A DNA stretch of 14,821 bases from Gammaproteobacteria bacterium (lineage in GTDB: Bacteria > Pseudomonadota > Gammaproteobacteria > Xanthomonadales > Rhodanobacteraceae). The translations under genes were made by a program, and so were the position numbers. The notes under the pieces were generated by a model. The model was not told the DNA's origin, did not search any database, and saw only the letters and a program-made list of their open reading frames with translations. The stretch spans positions 1,996-16,816 of the forward strand of contig VBNZ01000094.1 in the NCBI GenBank assembly GCA_005877675.1, read 5' to 3'. Positions 6,863-14,821 of this stretch are shown piece by piece. Within the stretch, counting starts at the first letter, position 1, and the number at the start of each line of letters is the position of its first letter.

Positions 6863-7732
6863 ATGACCGAAAAGAGCACCGCACCCGCCCTCGAATTCAC
6901 CGGCGAACGCTTCACGCCCGAATGCCTGCGCGAGATATGGTACGAGCACTGGCATCGCTATGCCTTTGCGCGCGAGTTGGCGCGCGGCAAGCGCGTGCTC
7001 GACGCCGCATGCGGCGAAGGCTACGGCAGCGCTTTGCTGGCGCAGACCGCACACGAGGTGCTCGGCCTTGATATCGCCGATGCGGCGATCGCGCATGCGC
7101 GCGCACGCTATGCGAGCCTGCGGCACCTGCGCTTCGAACAGGGCGACTGCACCGCGCTCGCGCTGCCGGCGGCGAGTGTCGATCTCGTCGTTTCGTTCGA
7201 AACGCTCGAGCACGTGGCCGCGCAGGAGGCGCTGATCACCGGTTTTGCGCGCACACTCGCACCCGACGGCGTTCTGGTCATTTCGTCGCCCGACAAGCGC
7301 ACTTATAGCGATTTGTCCGGTTTCCGCAACGAATTCCACGTGCGCGAGCTATACCGCGACGAGTTCCTGGGCCTGCTCGCGCCGCATTTTCCCTATGTGC
7401 GACTGTATGGGCAGAAGTTGCTGTTCCAGTCCACGATCTGGGCGCTGGACGAGGCGGCGGAAGGCCCGGTTGCGGCCGCCACTGCCGATGAGGGCGGAAC
7501 TCAAGTAAAATCCGGGTTGCGCTACGACCCGCTGTATTTCATCGCGGTGTGCTCACGCGAGCCGTTGTCTCAGTTGCCCACAGTGGCGCTGTTCGGCGAT
7601 CGCGAGGAATCGGTATACCGTCACTACGATCACGAAGTGCGCAAGAACATGGCGGCCGGGAGCCGCATCGCCGAACTCGAAGCCGAAGTCGCGACGTTGC
7701 GCGCGCAGCTCGGCCGTCTCAAAAGTCCGTGA
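6863..7732 (+). CDS. Class I SAM-dependent methyltransferase with C-terminal coiled coil
   Basis: ATG at 6863, 13 bases after the ATPase stop, with GGGACGAG just upstream. The 289-residue protein starts with EFTGERFTPE, often seen in methyltransferases of polysaccharide clusters. Motif I is VLDAACGEGYGS (residues about 45-56), the acidic ribose-contacting segment is VLGLDIADAA, and motif IV-like VSFETLEHV and the strand VLVISSPDKRTYSD follow. This is the class I fold that transfers a methyl group from S-adenosylmethionine. The last 22 residues (RIAELEAEVATLRAQLGRL) form a regular heptad coiled coil, suggesting oligomerisation or docking to a partner. Placed directly after Wzt, methylation of the glycan or its non-reducing end is the best guess, by analogy with capping in ABC-exported O-antigens. 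There is no kinase domain, unlike WbdD. Confidence 0.88.
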   Translation: MTEKSTAPALEFTGERFTPECLREIWYEHWHRYAFARELARGKRVLDAACGEGYGSALLAQTAHEVLGLDIADAAIAHARARYASLRHLRFEQGDCTALALPAASVDLVVSFETLEHVAAQEALITGFARTLAPDGVLVISSPDKRTYSDLSGFRNEFHVRELYRDEFLGLLAPHFPYVRLYGQKLLFQSTIWALDEAAEGPVAAATADEGGTQVKSGLRYDPLYFIAVCSREPLSQLPTVALFGDREESVYRHYDHEVRKNMAAGSRIAELEAEVATLRAQLGRLKSP

Positions 7733-7747
7733 TCGGACGCAGCCGGG

Positions 7748-7766
7748 CCGTGCGAGCAGCGCACGG
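7748..7766 (+). other. Perfect hairpin between methyltransferase and large glycosyltransferase genes
   Basis: CCGTGCG (7748-7754), loop AGCAG, CGCACGG (7760-7766). No T-tract follows, so it is not an intrinsic terminator. It lies in the only sizeable gap (88 bases) within the glycan cluster and could affect message stability or expression of the downstream gene, which has a weak TTG start. Confidence 0.45.
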
Positions 7767-7820
7767 ATCGCGGCGTCGGAAATCGGATCGGCGCGGAAAT
7801 TCAAACAAGCAGGTGAATCC

Positions 7821-9677
7821 TTGAGTTATCAGTTCAACTACAGCATGCCGCCCTTCCCGGCGCCGGCCCCTACGTTCGATCCGAACGCGCCGACCTTTGC
7901 GTCGGAGGATGGGCTGGTCGCGCCGTTGTCGAGTCAGGAATGCGTGTTCCAGGTGCGTCGCAGCGGCGAGACGCACGTGATGACGTTCCAGGTGCTGCAG
8001 GCGATGGATCAATGCCGCGAGTTCCGCTCGCTCGACGAGCATGCGGCGCGCATCCAGTCATCGATTCCCGCGCTCGCGAACAAGCGCGAAGACGTGAAGA
8101 GAGTGCTCGACAGTCTCGTGCAGCGGCAGCTGCTTGTTTCCGACAGCGGTTTTGTCGAGCGACTTGGGGCTGCGGCGCCGCTCGCACAAGCGCCGCTGCG
8201 CGCGGTGTTTATTCGAGCCTGCGATCGTCCGGAACAACTTGCGCACCTGATCGCCTCGCTGACCGAATACGAGCGTCGTTTTCGCGCCGAGCGCCGCTAT
8301 GTGCTGCTCGACGACTCGGCGCTGGCGGCGAATATCAACGAGCAGCGTGACCTCATGCGCGAATTCGCGCGCAAGACCGGCTGCAAGGTGAACTATGTCG
8401 GCCAGGCCGAGCGCGCAAAAATCCTCGAGAAATTCGCCAAGGCGCAGCCGCAGTCGAAAGGCGCCGCCGAGAACCTGTTGCTGCGCGAGCGCCATCCGCA
8501 GGCGCAGCGTTTCGGCGGGGGCCGCGGCTGGAACATGGCGCTGCTGCTGTCGGCTGGATCGCGCCTGGCGCTGCTCGACGATGATTTGCGTCTCAACCTC
8601 AAGCGCCCGCCATTCGCCCAGGATGGTCTGGATCCGAACACGAACGGCCCGGTGCAGGCGGCGTTCATGGCCAATATGGAAGAGGCATTCGGATATGGCG
8701 AAGACGCCACGCAGGATCCGTTCGCGCAGCATCTGGACGCTTGCGGACAATCGCTCGGTGCGCTAACGCGCACGCTGTATCCATTGTCGCAGCGCACCTT
8801 GCGCGGACTCAATCTGTCGCGTCTGGAGCTTTTGTCCGGTCCCTCGCGCGTGGTCGCCACACAACTCGGAACCTATGGCAGTGCGCGCACCGAGACCGGA
8901 CTGTGGATGTACCACCTCGACGGCCGCAGTCGCACCGAATTCTGGGGCGATCGCGCGGGTTATCTGCGCAACACCGAAGCACAGCATGTCTGGTTCGGCG
9001 TCGGCCAGGCCCGCGTCGCCGAGGTCACCGGCTTTACGCCATTCACGCTCGACAACAGCGCGATGCTGCCGTGTACGAATCCGGTTGGACGCGGCGAGGA
9101 TTCGCTCTGGAGCGCGCTGACGCGTTATGTGCACGCCGACGCGCTCGTGCTCGAAATGCCGGAAGCGATCGCGCACGTGCAGGAAAGCCCGCGCAAACGC
9201 GCGGACCTCACGCGCAGCGCCTATGTGCCGCGAGTCAATCACTTTTTGCGTGACTATGTGCAGCGCCAATTCGGTCTGTTCAAGGCCGCCGATTCCGCAC
9301 AGCGACTGCGCCTGTTCGCAGAAGTACTACGCGATCTCGCCGGTGCGAGCACGGGGGATCGCGTTGCGCATCTGCGCGAATATCTGAGCTATGCGCGCGC
9401 GGACATCGTCGATCGTCTGCAGCATCAGCTCGAAGCCGCCACGGAGGCGCCGATCTACTGGCAGGCGGATATGCGTGCGATCGTCGAGGCGAATGCGAAG
9501 GCATTGCTGGCGAAGACGCCGCCGCGTCTGGGCGACTGGGCGGAGGATATTGACGACGCGGGTTGCGCCAAAGCCTTGGCGGGCGAGTTAAGCGGTATGG
9601 CCGATGCGCTCGAGCACTGGCCCGCACTGTGGCAGTACGCGTCCGAGCAGGGCGAGAAGCTGCTCAGCGCGTTGTGA
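7821..9677 (+). CDS. Large GT-A-type glycosyltransferase with a winged-helix/PqqD-like N-terminal domain
   Basis: TTG start at 7821 behind AGGTGA (7811-7816); the spacing is short, and an ATG at 7845 has no ribosome binding site. The 618-residue protein has a Pro-rich start (1-27). Residues about 30-108 resemble a small winged-helix domain like PqqD/RiPP-recognition elements: MTFQVLQAMDQ, then EDVKRVLDSLVQRQLLVSD. A GT-A-like core follows, with AVFIRACDRPEQLAHLIASL (127-146), YVLLDDSA (160-167), RGWNMALLLSAG and the metal-binding LLDDDLRL with DDD at 253-255. GRGED (423-427) matches the region holding the catalytic acid of GT2 enzymes. Residues 460-618 are helical, with many Ala, Leu and Arg. 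It probably adds sugars to the exported glycan in the cytoplasm. The N-terminal domain is unusual for a glycosyltransferase and could bind a carrier or peptide. Its similarity is by eye and moderate in confidence. Confidence 0.8.
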   Translation: MSYQFNYSMPPFPAPAPTFDPNAPTFASEDGLVAPLSSQECVFQVRRSGETHVMTFQVLQAMDQCREFRSLDEHAARIQSSIPALANKREDVKRVLDSLVQRQLLVSDSGFVERLGAAAPLAQAPLRAVFIRACDRPEQLAHLIASLTEYERRFRAERRYVLLDDSALAANINEQRDLMREFARKTGCKVNYVGQAERAKILEKFAKAQPQSKGAAENLLLRERHPQAQRFGGGRGWNMALLLSAGSRLALLDDDLRLNLKRPPFAQDGLDPNTNGPVQAAFMANMEEAFGYGEDATQDPFAQHLDACGQSLGALTRTLYPLSQRTLRGLNLSRLELLSGPSRVVATQLGTYGSARTETGLWMYHLDGRSRTEFWGDRAGYLRNTEAQHVWFGVGQARVAEVTGFTPFTLDNSAMLPCTNPVGRGEDSLWSALTRYVHADALVLEMPEAIAHVQESPRKRADLTRSAYVPRVNHFLRDYVQRQFGLFKAADSAQRLRLFAEVLRDLAGASTGDRVAHLREYLSYARADIVDRLQHQLEAATEAPIYWQADMRAIVEANAKALLAKTPPRLGDWAEDIDDAGCAKALAGELSGMADALEHWPALWQYASEQGEKLLSAL

Positions 9678-10609
9678 CAGAGGCCGCGTCGCAGATTCGT
9701 CCCGATGCGCAGGTCGCCCCGCGTGCCGGCGTCACTAGCGTGGTCATCGTCGCAGCGGACAGCGGGGAGGTACTCGCGCAATGCGTCGAGCGCGTGCTCG
9801 CGAGCAATGCCGCTCTCGAAGTCATCATCGTCGACAACGATACGCGCGACGGCAGCGTAGCGCGCATCGCCACGCGCTACGCGGGCGATCCACGTTTTTA
9901 TTTTGTATACAATGCTGCAAATCTCGGTTTCGGCACGGGCTGCAATCGTGGCGCCGCGAGCGCACGCGGTGATGCGCTGCTGTTTCTCAATCCGGACTGT
10001 CTGATCGAGCGCGATACGATCGAGCGCTTGCGCTCAGTGCTTAGCGCGGACGCAAGCATCGGCGTCGTCGGCGCAATCCAGATAGGGGCGAATGGCCGTG
10101 TCGATCCGGCATCGCGTCGACGCGATCCGCTGCTGCGCCGTGCGCTGATGTCCCTCAGCGGTCTCGCGCGCTTTGCCTCGCGCTGGTCCAGGCTCGCGGG
10201 CGTCGAGTTGCCTCCGTCATCTGCTGCTGTCGATCGAGTCGACGCCGTTTCCGGCGCCTTGATGCTGCTGCCGCGCGCAGTGTTCGCGCGTATCGGCGGC
10301 TTCGACGAAAGCTATTTTCTGCACTGCGAAGATCTCGACCTGTGCCGCCGGGTGCGCGATGCCGGCTATGCGGCGGTTTGTGCCAACGGCGTGCGCGTCG
10401 CGCACGCCAAGGGTGGATCGAGCCGGCACCGTCCTCTGTTCGTCGCCTGGCACAAGCATCGCGGCATGTGGCGCTGGTTCGGCAAGTTCGATCCGGCCGC
10501 GCGCAATCCGTTGCTGCGCGGACTGGTCTTCACGGGCATCTGGACCGCGTTTGGCCTGAAAGTGCCGTTACTGCTGCTGCGTCGCGCGCTGCTGGCGCGC
10601 TCTGCGTAG
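9674..10609 (+). CDS. GT2-family glycosyltransferase (rhamnosyltransferase-like)
   Basis: GTG at 9674 overlaps the preceding stop as GTGA, implying coupled translation. An upstream in-frame ATG at 9563 lies inside the previous gene and gives Arg-rich nonsense, so it is rejected. The 311-residue protein shows the GT-A order of WbbL-type enzymes: TSVVIVAADS (21-30), EVIIVDND (49-56), NLGFGTGCNRGAASARGD (83-100), LFLNPD with the metal-binding NPD at 106-108, VDAVSGALMLLPRAVF, then GGFDESYFLHCEDLDLCRRV (208-227). The ED there is the expected catalytic base. The basic, hydrophobic C-terminus (about 285-311) may contact the membrane. Such enzymes add a sugar, often rhamnose, to a growing lipid-linked chain; the actual sugar cannot be read from sequence. 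Its last 42 bases overlap the convergent gene on the other strand. Confidence 0.9.
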   Translation: MTEAASQIRPDAQVAPRAGVTSVVIVAADSGEVLAQCVERVLASNAALEVIIVDNDTRDGSVARIATRYAGDPRFYFVYNAANLGFGTGCNRGAASARGDALLFLNPDCLIERDTIERLRSVLSADASIGVVGAIQIGANGRVDPASRRRDPLLRRALMSLSGLARFASRWSRLAGVELPPSSAAVDRVDAVSGALMLLPRAVFARIGGFDESYFLHCEDLDLCRRVRDAGYAAVCANGVRVAHAKGGSSRHRPLFVAWHKHRGMWRWFGKFDPAARNPLLRGLVFTGIWTAFGLKVPLLLLRRALLARSA

Positions 10610-11563
10610 CAGGTCCAGGTTTGCCCGAATTCCCGCATGCCCGGGCAGTTGGGCGAGCGCCTGCGTGAGCAGGAATTCGGCGCGATCGAGATTGCCCGCG
10701 CGCAGGTGCGCAACGCCGCCAAGGTTCTGCGCATTGATATCGGCAGGTCGAAGGTGCAACGCCTGCTCGAGGCATGCGCTTGCCGCTTCGAGATCGCCGC
10801 CGTCGAGATAGGCGCGACCCGCCTGCAGCATCGCTTGCGGGTCCGCGAGCCAGGATTCGAACGCGGGCGCCCATTTGCGCCGAATCATCTGCACGCTCGC
10901 ATCGCGTAGCGATGGATCGTCATTGGCGCCGAAGCCGCAGCCAGACTCTCCCGCATCGGCATGCCAGATGCAGGTTGCCGCATCGACGAAACGAAAGGGC
11001 GTGCGCGTGGCGCAATTGACCTGAAAATCGTGATCTTCGTGCACCGCGAATGCCGGATCGAAACGTACGCCATCGTCCACGAGGCTGCGATGCAGCAGCG
11101 TCGCGCAGGTGGTCGCTCGGCTGTGAAAGTACAACTGCACGTGATTGCCCGCATGGCTGACATGCCCCAGCGCTTTGCCGGTCGCATCCACCACGCGCGT
11201 GCGCGAGAAAATGACACGCTCGCCTTCGCTGCGCGGCGCGGTCAAAAGTGTGGTCAGGTGCTGCGGTAGCAGCTCATCGTCGTCATCGAGAAAGTTGAAC
11301 CACTCGCCTGCGGCGGCTTCGAGCGCGACATTTGCCGCTTCTGCGCGTGGCAAGCGGCGGTCGCCTTCGGGCAGGATGAGGCGCAACCGCCTTCCGCGAT
11401 ATTCGCTCGGCAGCGCACGATGCTCACGTCCGCATGCAGCGACGACGACGATTTCAAGATTGGCCCAGGTCTGCGCGGCGGCGGAATCGAGCGCGCGCTG
11501 CAGCGTCGGCCGATCCATGCTGCGGATCAGAATCGATACGAGCGGTTGTCCGGATTGCGCCAT
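10568..11563 (-). CDS. GT2-family glycosyltransferase with C-terminal TPR repeats
   Basis: ATG at 11563-11561, seven bases after the pyrF stop, ending at TAA 10570-10568; 331 residues. The GT-A core has PLVSILIRSMDRPTLQRALD (residues 8-27), LEIVVVAACG, a SAM-independent nucleotide-sugar fold with FLDDDDELLP (DDDD 93-96) as metal site, and FAVHEDHDFQ (172-181) at the place of the catalytic acid. Residues about 242-312 contain two TPR-like helix pairs (AGRAYLDGGDLEAASACLEQ and AHLRAGNLDRAEFLLTQALA), a protein-docking module. The sugar and acceptor are unknown. It is the last gene of a housekeeping run (gcvP, ettA, pyrF) yet lies against the glycan cluster, so it may serve the same polysaccharide from a different transcript. 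Its end overlaps the convergent glycosyltransferase by 42 bases, leaving no room for an intergenic terminator. Confidence 0.9.
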   Translation of the reverse strand: MAQSGQPLVSILIRSMDRPTLQRALDSAAAQTWANLEIVVVAACGREHRALPSEYRGRRLRLILPEGDRRLPRAEAANVALEAAAGEWFNFLDDDDELLPQHLTTLLTAPRSEGERVIFSRTRVVDATGKALGHVSHAGNHVQLYFHSRATTCATLLHRSLVDDGVRFDPAFAVHEDHDFQVNCATRTPFRFVDAATCIWHADAGESGCGFGANDDPSLRDASVQMIRRKWAPAFESWLADPQAMLQAGRAYLDGGDLEAASACLEQALHLRPADINAQNLGGVAHLRAGNLDRAEFLLTQALAQLPGHAGIRANLDLLRRARQQRATQQQ

Positions 11564-11570
11564 GCTCTAT

Positions 11571-12452
11571 TCAAACGCGGTGAGCGGAAGCCGCGGCTGG
11601 ACTCACGCGTTCATCGACGACGGCTGCAATGCTCCGGTTGATCGCATCGCGCAATTCGATTGTCGCGCGCCGCGCCGCATCGGCAAAGTCATCGCCCGTA
11701 CTCGCATACAGGATCGCGCGCGAAGAGCTGATGATCAGACCACTGCCATCCGCGGTCGCGCCATTGCGGATCACAGCGTCGATATCGCCGCCTTGCGCAC
11801 CGATGCCGGGCACGAGGATCGGCATATTGCCAACGAGCTTGCGTACACCGGCGAGCTGTTCGGGGAAGGTCGCGCCGACAACCAGCGCGCAATTGCCGTC
11901 GCGATTCCACTCGCGCGCGACGGATTCCGCGACATGTTCATACAACGGCATCTCGCGGCCAGCTGCGTCGCGCACGCGCAAATCCTGCAGGTCGGCCGCG
12001 CCTGGGTTGGAGGTGTGGCATAGCACAATCACGCCACGGTCGGCGCGATCGAGGAACGGCTGCACCGAATCGCGGCCCAGATACGGATTGAGCGTGACCG
12101 CGTCGGCGCCGTAGCGATCGAAGGCTTCGACCGCGTACTGCTGCGCGGTTGATCCAATGTCGCCGCGTTTGGCGTCGAGAATCACCGGCACGCCTGTGTG
12201 CCGCGCGTGGATATGCGCGATCAGGCGTTCGAGTGCGTCCTCCGCCCGATGCGCCGCGAAGTAGGCAATCTGCGGCTTGTAGCAGCAGACGAGATCCGCA
12301 GTTGCATCGACGATCGAACGGCAGAATTCGAAGATCGCGTCCGGGTTACCGCGCAACGCAGCCGGGAAGCGTGCGGGTTCCGGATCGAGTCCAACGCAGA
12401 CCAGCGACGCATTGCGTCGCCAGGCTGACTTCAACGACTCGATGAAATTCAC
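11571..12452 (-). CDS. pyrF: Orotidine 5'-phosphate decarboxylase (long form)
   Basis: This enzyme converts orotidine 5'-phosphate to UMP, the last step of de novo pyrimidine synthesis, in the cytosol. The start is GTG (12452-12450), preceded by AAGGGAG, whose TAA-containing context is the stop of ettA: the genes are nine bases apart. The 293 residues carry SLVCVGLDPEPARFP (16-30), CYKPQIAYFA (57-66), the catalytic DAKRGDIGSTAQQYA with the Asp-Lys-Asp set at 93-98, VTLNPYLGRDS, and the phosphate-binding PGIGAQGGD (215-223) and SSSRAI (242-247). Length and motifs fit the longer type 2 PyrF group rather than the about 230-residue E. coli type. UMP feeds UDP- and dTDP-sugar pools, a loose metabolic link to the neighbouring glycosyltransferases, though adjacency may be chance. 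Confidence 0.96.
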   Translation of the reverse strand: MNFIESLKSAWRRNASLVCVGLDPEPARFPAALRGNPDAIFEFCRSIVDATADLVCCYKPQIAYFAAHRAEDALERLIAHIHARHTGVPVILDAKRGDIGSTAQQYAVEAFDRYGADAVTLNPYLGRDSVQPFLDRADRGVIVLCHTSNPGAADLQDLRVRDAAGREMPLYEHVAESVAREWNRDGNCALVVGATFPEQLAGVRKLVGNMPILVPGIGAQGGDIDAVIRNGATADGSGLIISSSRAILYASTGDDFADAARRATIELRDAINRSIAAVVDERVSPAAASAHRV

Positions 12453-12461
12453 GCGGCTCCC

Positions 12462-14120
<1,659 letters not shown>

Positions 14121-14149
14121 GATCACCCTCTGTTTTCGAGGGGCGAAGC

Positions 14150-14821
14150 TTACAGAACCGGGGCCGTTTCGTAGGCCGACAACGGCGGGCAGGTGCACAT
14201 CAGGTGGCGGTCGCCGTACACGTTGTCGATTCGCGCCACCGCAGGCCACACCTTGGCGCGCGCATCGACGCCGGGCGGCAAGGCGGCCTGTCGCCTCGTA
14301 TACGGATGGGACCAGGAGTCCGCGGCGATCATCGCGGCCGTGTGCGGCGCGTTTTTCAGCGGATTGTCGGCCCGGTCGATGCGCCCCTGTTCGATGTCCT
14401 GGATTTCCGCGCGGATCGAGACCATCGCCTGGACGAAGCGGTCCAGCTCGGCCTTCGGCTCCGATTCGGTCGGTTCGATCATCAACGTGCCGGCCACCGG
14501 GAACGACACGGTCGGCGCGTGCAGCCCGTAGTCCATCAGCCGCTTGGCCACGTCCTCGGCGGTGACCCCGCTCGTGTCCTTCAGCGAGCGCAGATCGATG
14601 ATGCACTCGTGCGCGACGAAGCCGCTGCGGCCGGCGTACAGGATCGGGTAGTGCGGGGCCAGGCGCCTGGCCACGTAGTTGGCGCTCAGCAGCGCCACGG
14701 TCGTGGCCCGTGTCAGTCCCCGGGCTCCCATCATCGTGATGTACATCCAGACGATCGGCAGGATCCCGGCCGAGCCGTACGGCGCCGCACTGATCGGACC
14801 GACGGGCGATGGAACGCCGAC
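14150..14821 (-). CDS. gcvP: Glycine dehydrogenase (decarboxylating), P protein, C-terminal part
   Basis: The frame is open from the window's right edge to TAA at 14152-14150, giving the last 223 residues of a protein that is normally about 950. Recognisable family sequence includes SPVGPISAAPYGSAGILPIV at the cut end, YAGRSGFVAHECIIDLR, APTVSFPVAGTLMIEPTESE, NPLKNAPHT and RIDNVYGDRHLMCTCPPLSAY near the end. GcvP is the pyridoxal-phosphate enzyme of the glycine cleavage system; it decarboxylates glycine and passes the aminomethyl group to the lipoyl H protein. The active-site Lys lies upstream of this part. Its stop is 29 bases from the ettA start, and no terminator is visible between them, so transcription probably continues into ettA, pyrF and the glycosyltransferase. 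Confidence 0.96.
   Translation of the reverse strand, partial: VGVPSPVGPISAAPYGSAGILPIVWMYITMMGARGLTRATTVALLSANYVARRLAPHYPILYAGRSGFVAHECIIDLRSLKDTSGVTAEDVAKRLMDYGLHAPTVSFPVAGTLMIEPTESEPKAELDRFVQAMVSIRAEIQDIEQGRIDRADNPLKNAPHTAAMIAADSWSHPYTRRQAALPPGVDARAKVWPAVARIDNVYGDRHLMCTCPPLSAYETAPVL

Noticed and set aside
6431..7339. 302-codon minus-strand frame across the ATPase/methyltransferase junction
   Set aside because: It spans two well-supported plus-strand genes and has shadow-type composition.
11145..12023. 292-codon plus-strand frame opposite pyrF and the GT-TPR gene
   Set aside because: It crosses the boundary of two certain minus-strand genes, is Arg/Ser/Ala-rich and has no motif.
14121..14606. 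N-terminal extension of ettA to a 714-residue protein
   Set aside because: The added residues are an Arg/Gly-rich reading of gcvP in another frame. The ATG at 14120 has a ribosome binding site and gives the family length.

Overview
The window (14.8 kb, roughly 60-65% GC by spot counts) looks like chromosomal DNA of a Gram-negative proteobacterium, most likely a gamma- or betaproteobacterium. The indications are a lipobox lipoprotein, Sec signal peptides, a Wzm/Wzt-type polysaccharide exporter, an EttA-type ABC-F ATPase, a single-chain glycine decarboxylase and the long (about 290 aa) PyrF form. A Xanthomonadales-like host is my guess from the style of the secreted proteins; nothing in the window settles it.

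Layout. Bases 1-669 hold the tail of an unidentified gene with a proline-rich end, followed by a lipoprotein gene that appears broken by a one-base deletion. Bases 883-3744 hold two secreted proteins of unknown function, each in its own unit: strong ribosome binding sites, cleavable signal peptides, and a strong rho-independent terminator after each. Bases 3761-4696 encode a secreted parvulin-type prolyl isomerase. Its start codon lies only 16 bases past the second terminator, so it has to be transcribed through that terminator.

Bases 4727-10609 form a plus-strand envelope-glycan cluster: Wzm-type permease, Wzt-type ATPase with a C-terminal glycan-binding-like domain, methyltransferase with a terminal coiled coil, a large unusual GT-A-type glycosyltransferase with a winged-helix/PqqD-like N-terminus, and a second GT2 glycosyltransferase. 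Two of the junctions are 4-base GTGA start/stop overlaps. The simplest model is assembly, methyl-capping and ATP-driven export of a surface polysaccharide.

Bases 10568-14821, on the minus strand, form a compact set read right to left: gcvP (3' part), ettA, pyrF and a third glycosyltransferase with C-terminal TPRs. Gaps are 7-29 bases, so they are probably co-transcribed. The last gene runs tail to tail into the plus-strand glycosyltransferase with a 42-base coding overlap. The most interesting points are the glycosyltransferase with the RRE-like N-terminus, the methyltransferase/coiled-coil plus Wzt pairing, the terminator in front of the isomerase gene, and a composition break inside ettA. 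No RNA genes, mobile elements or CRISPR arrays were seen.
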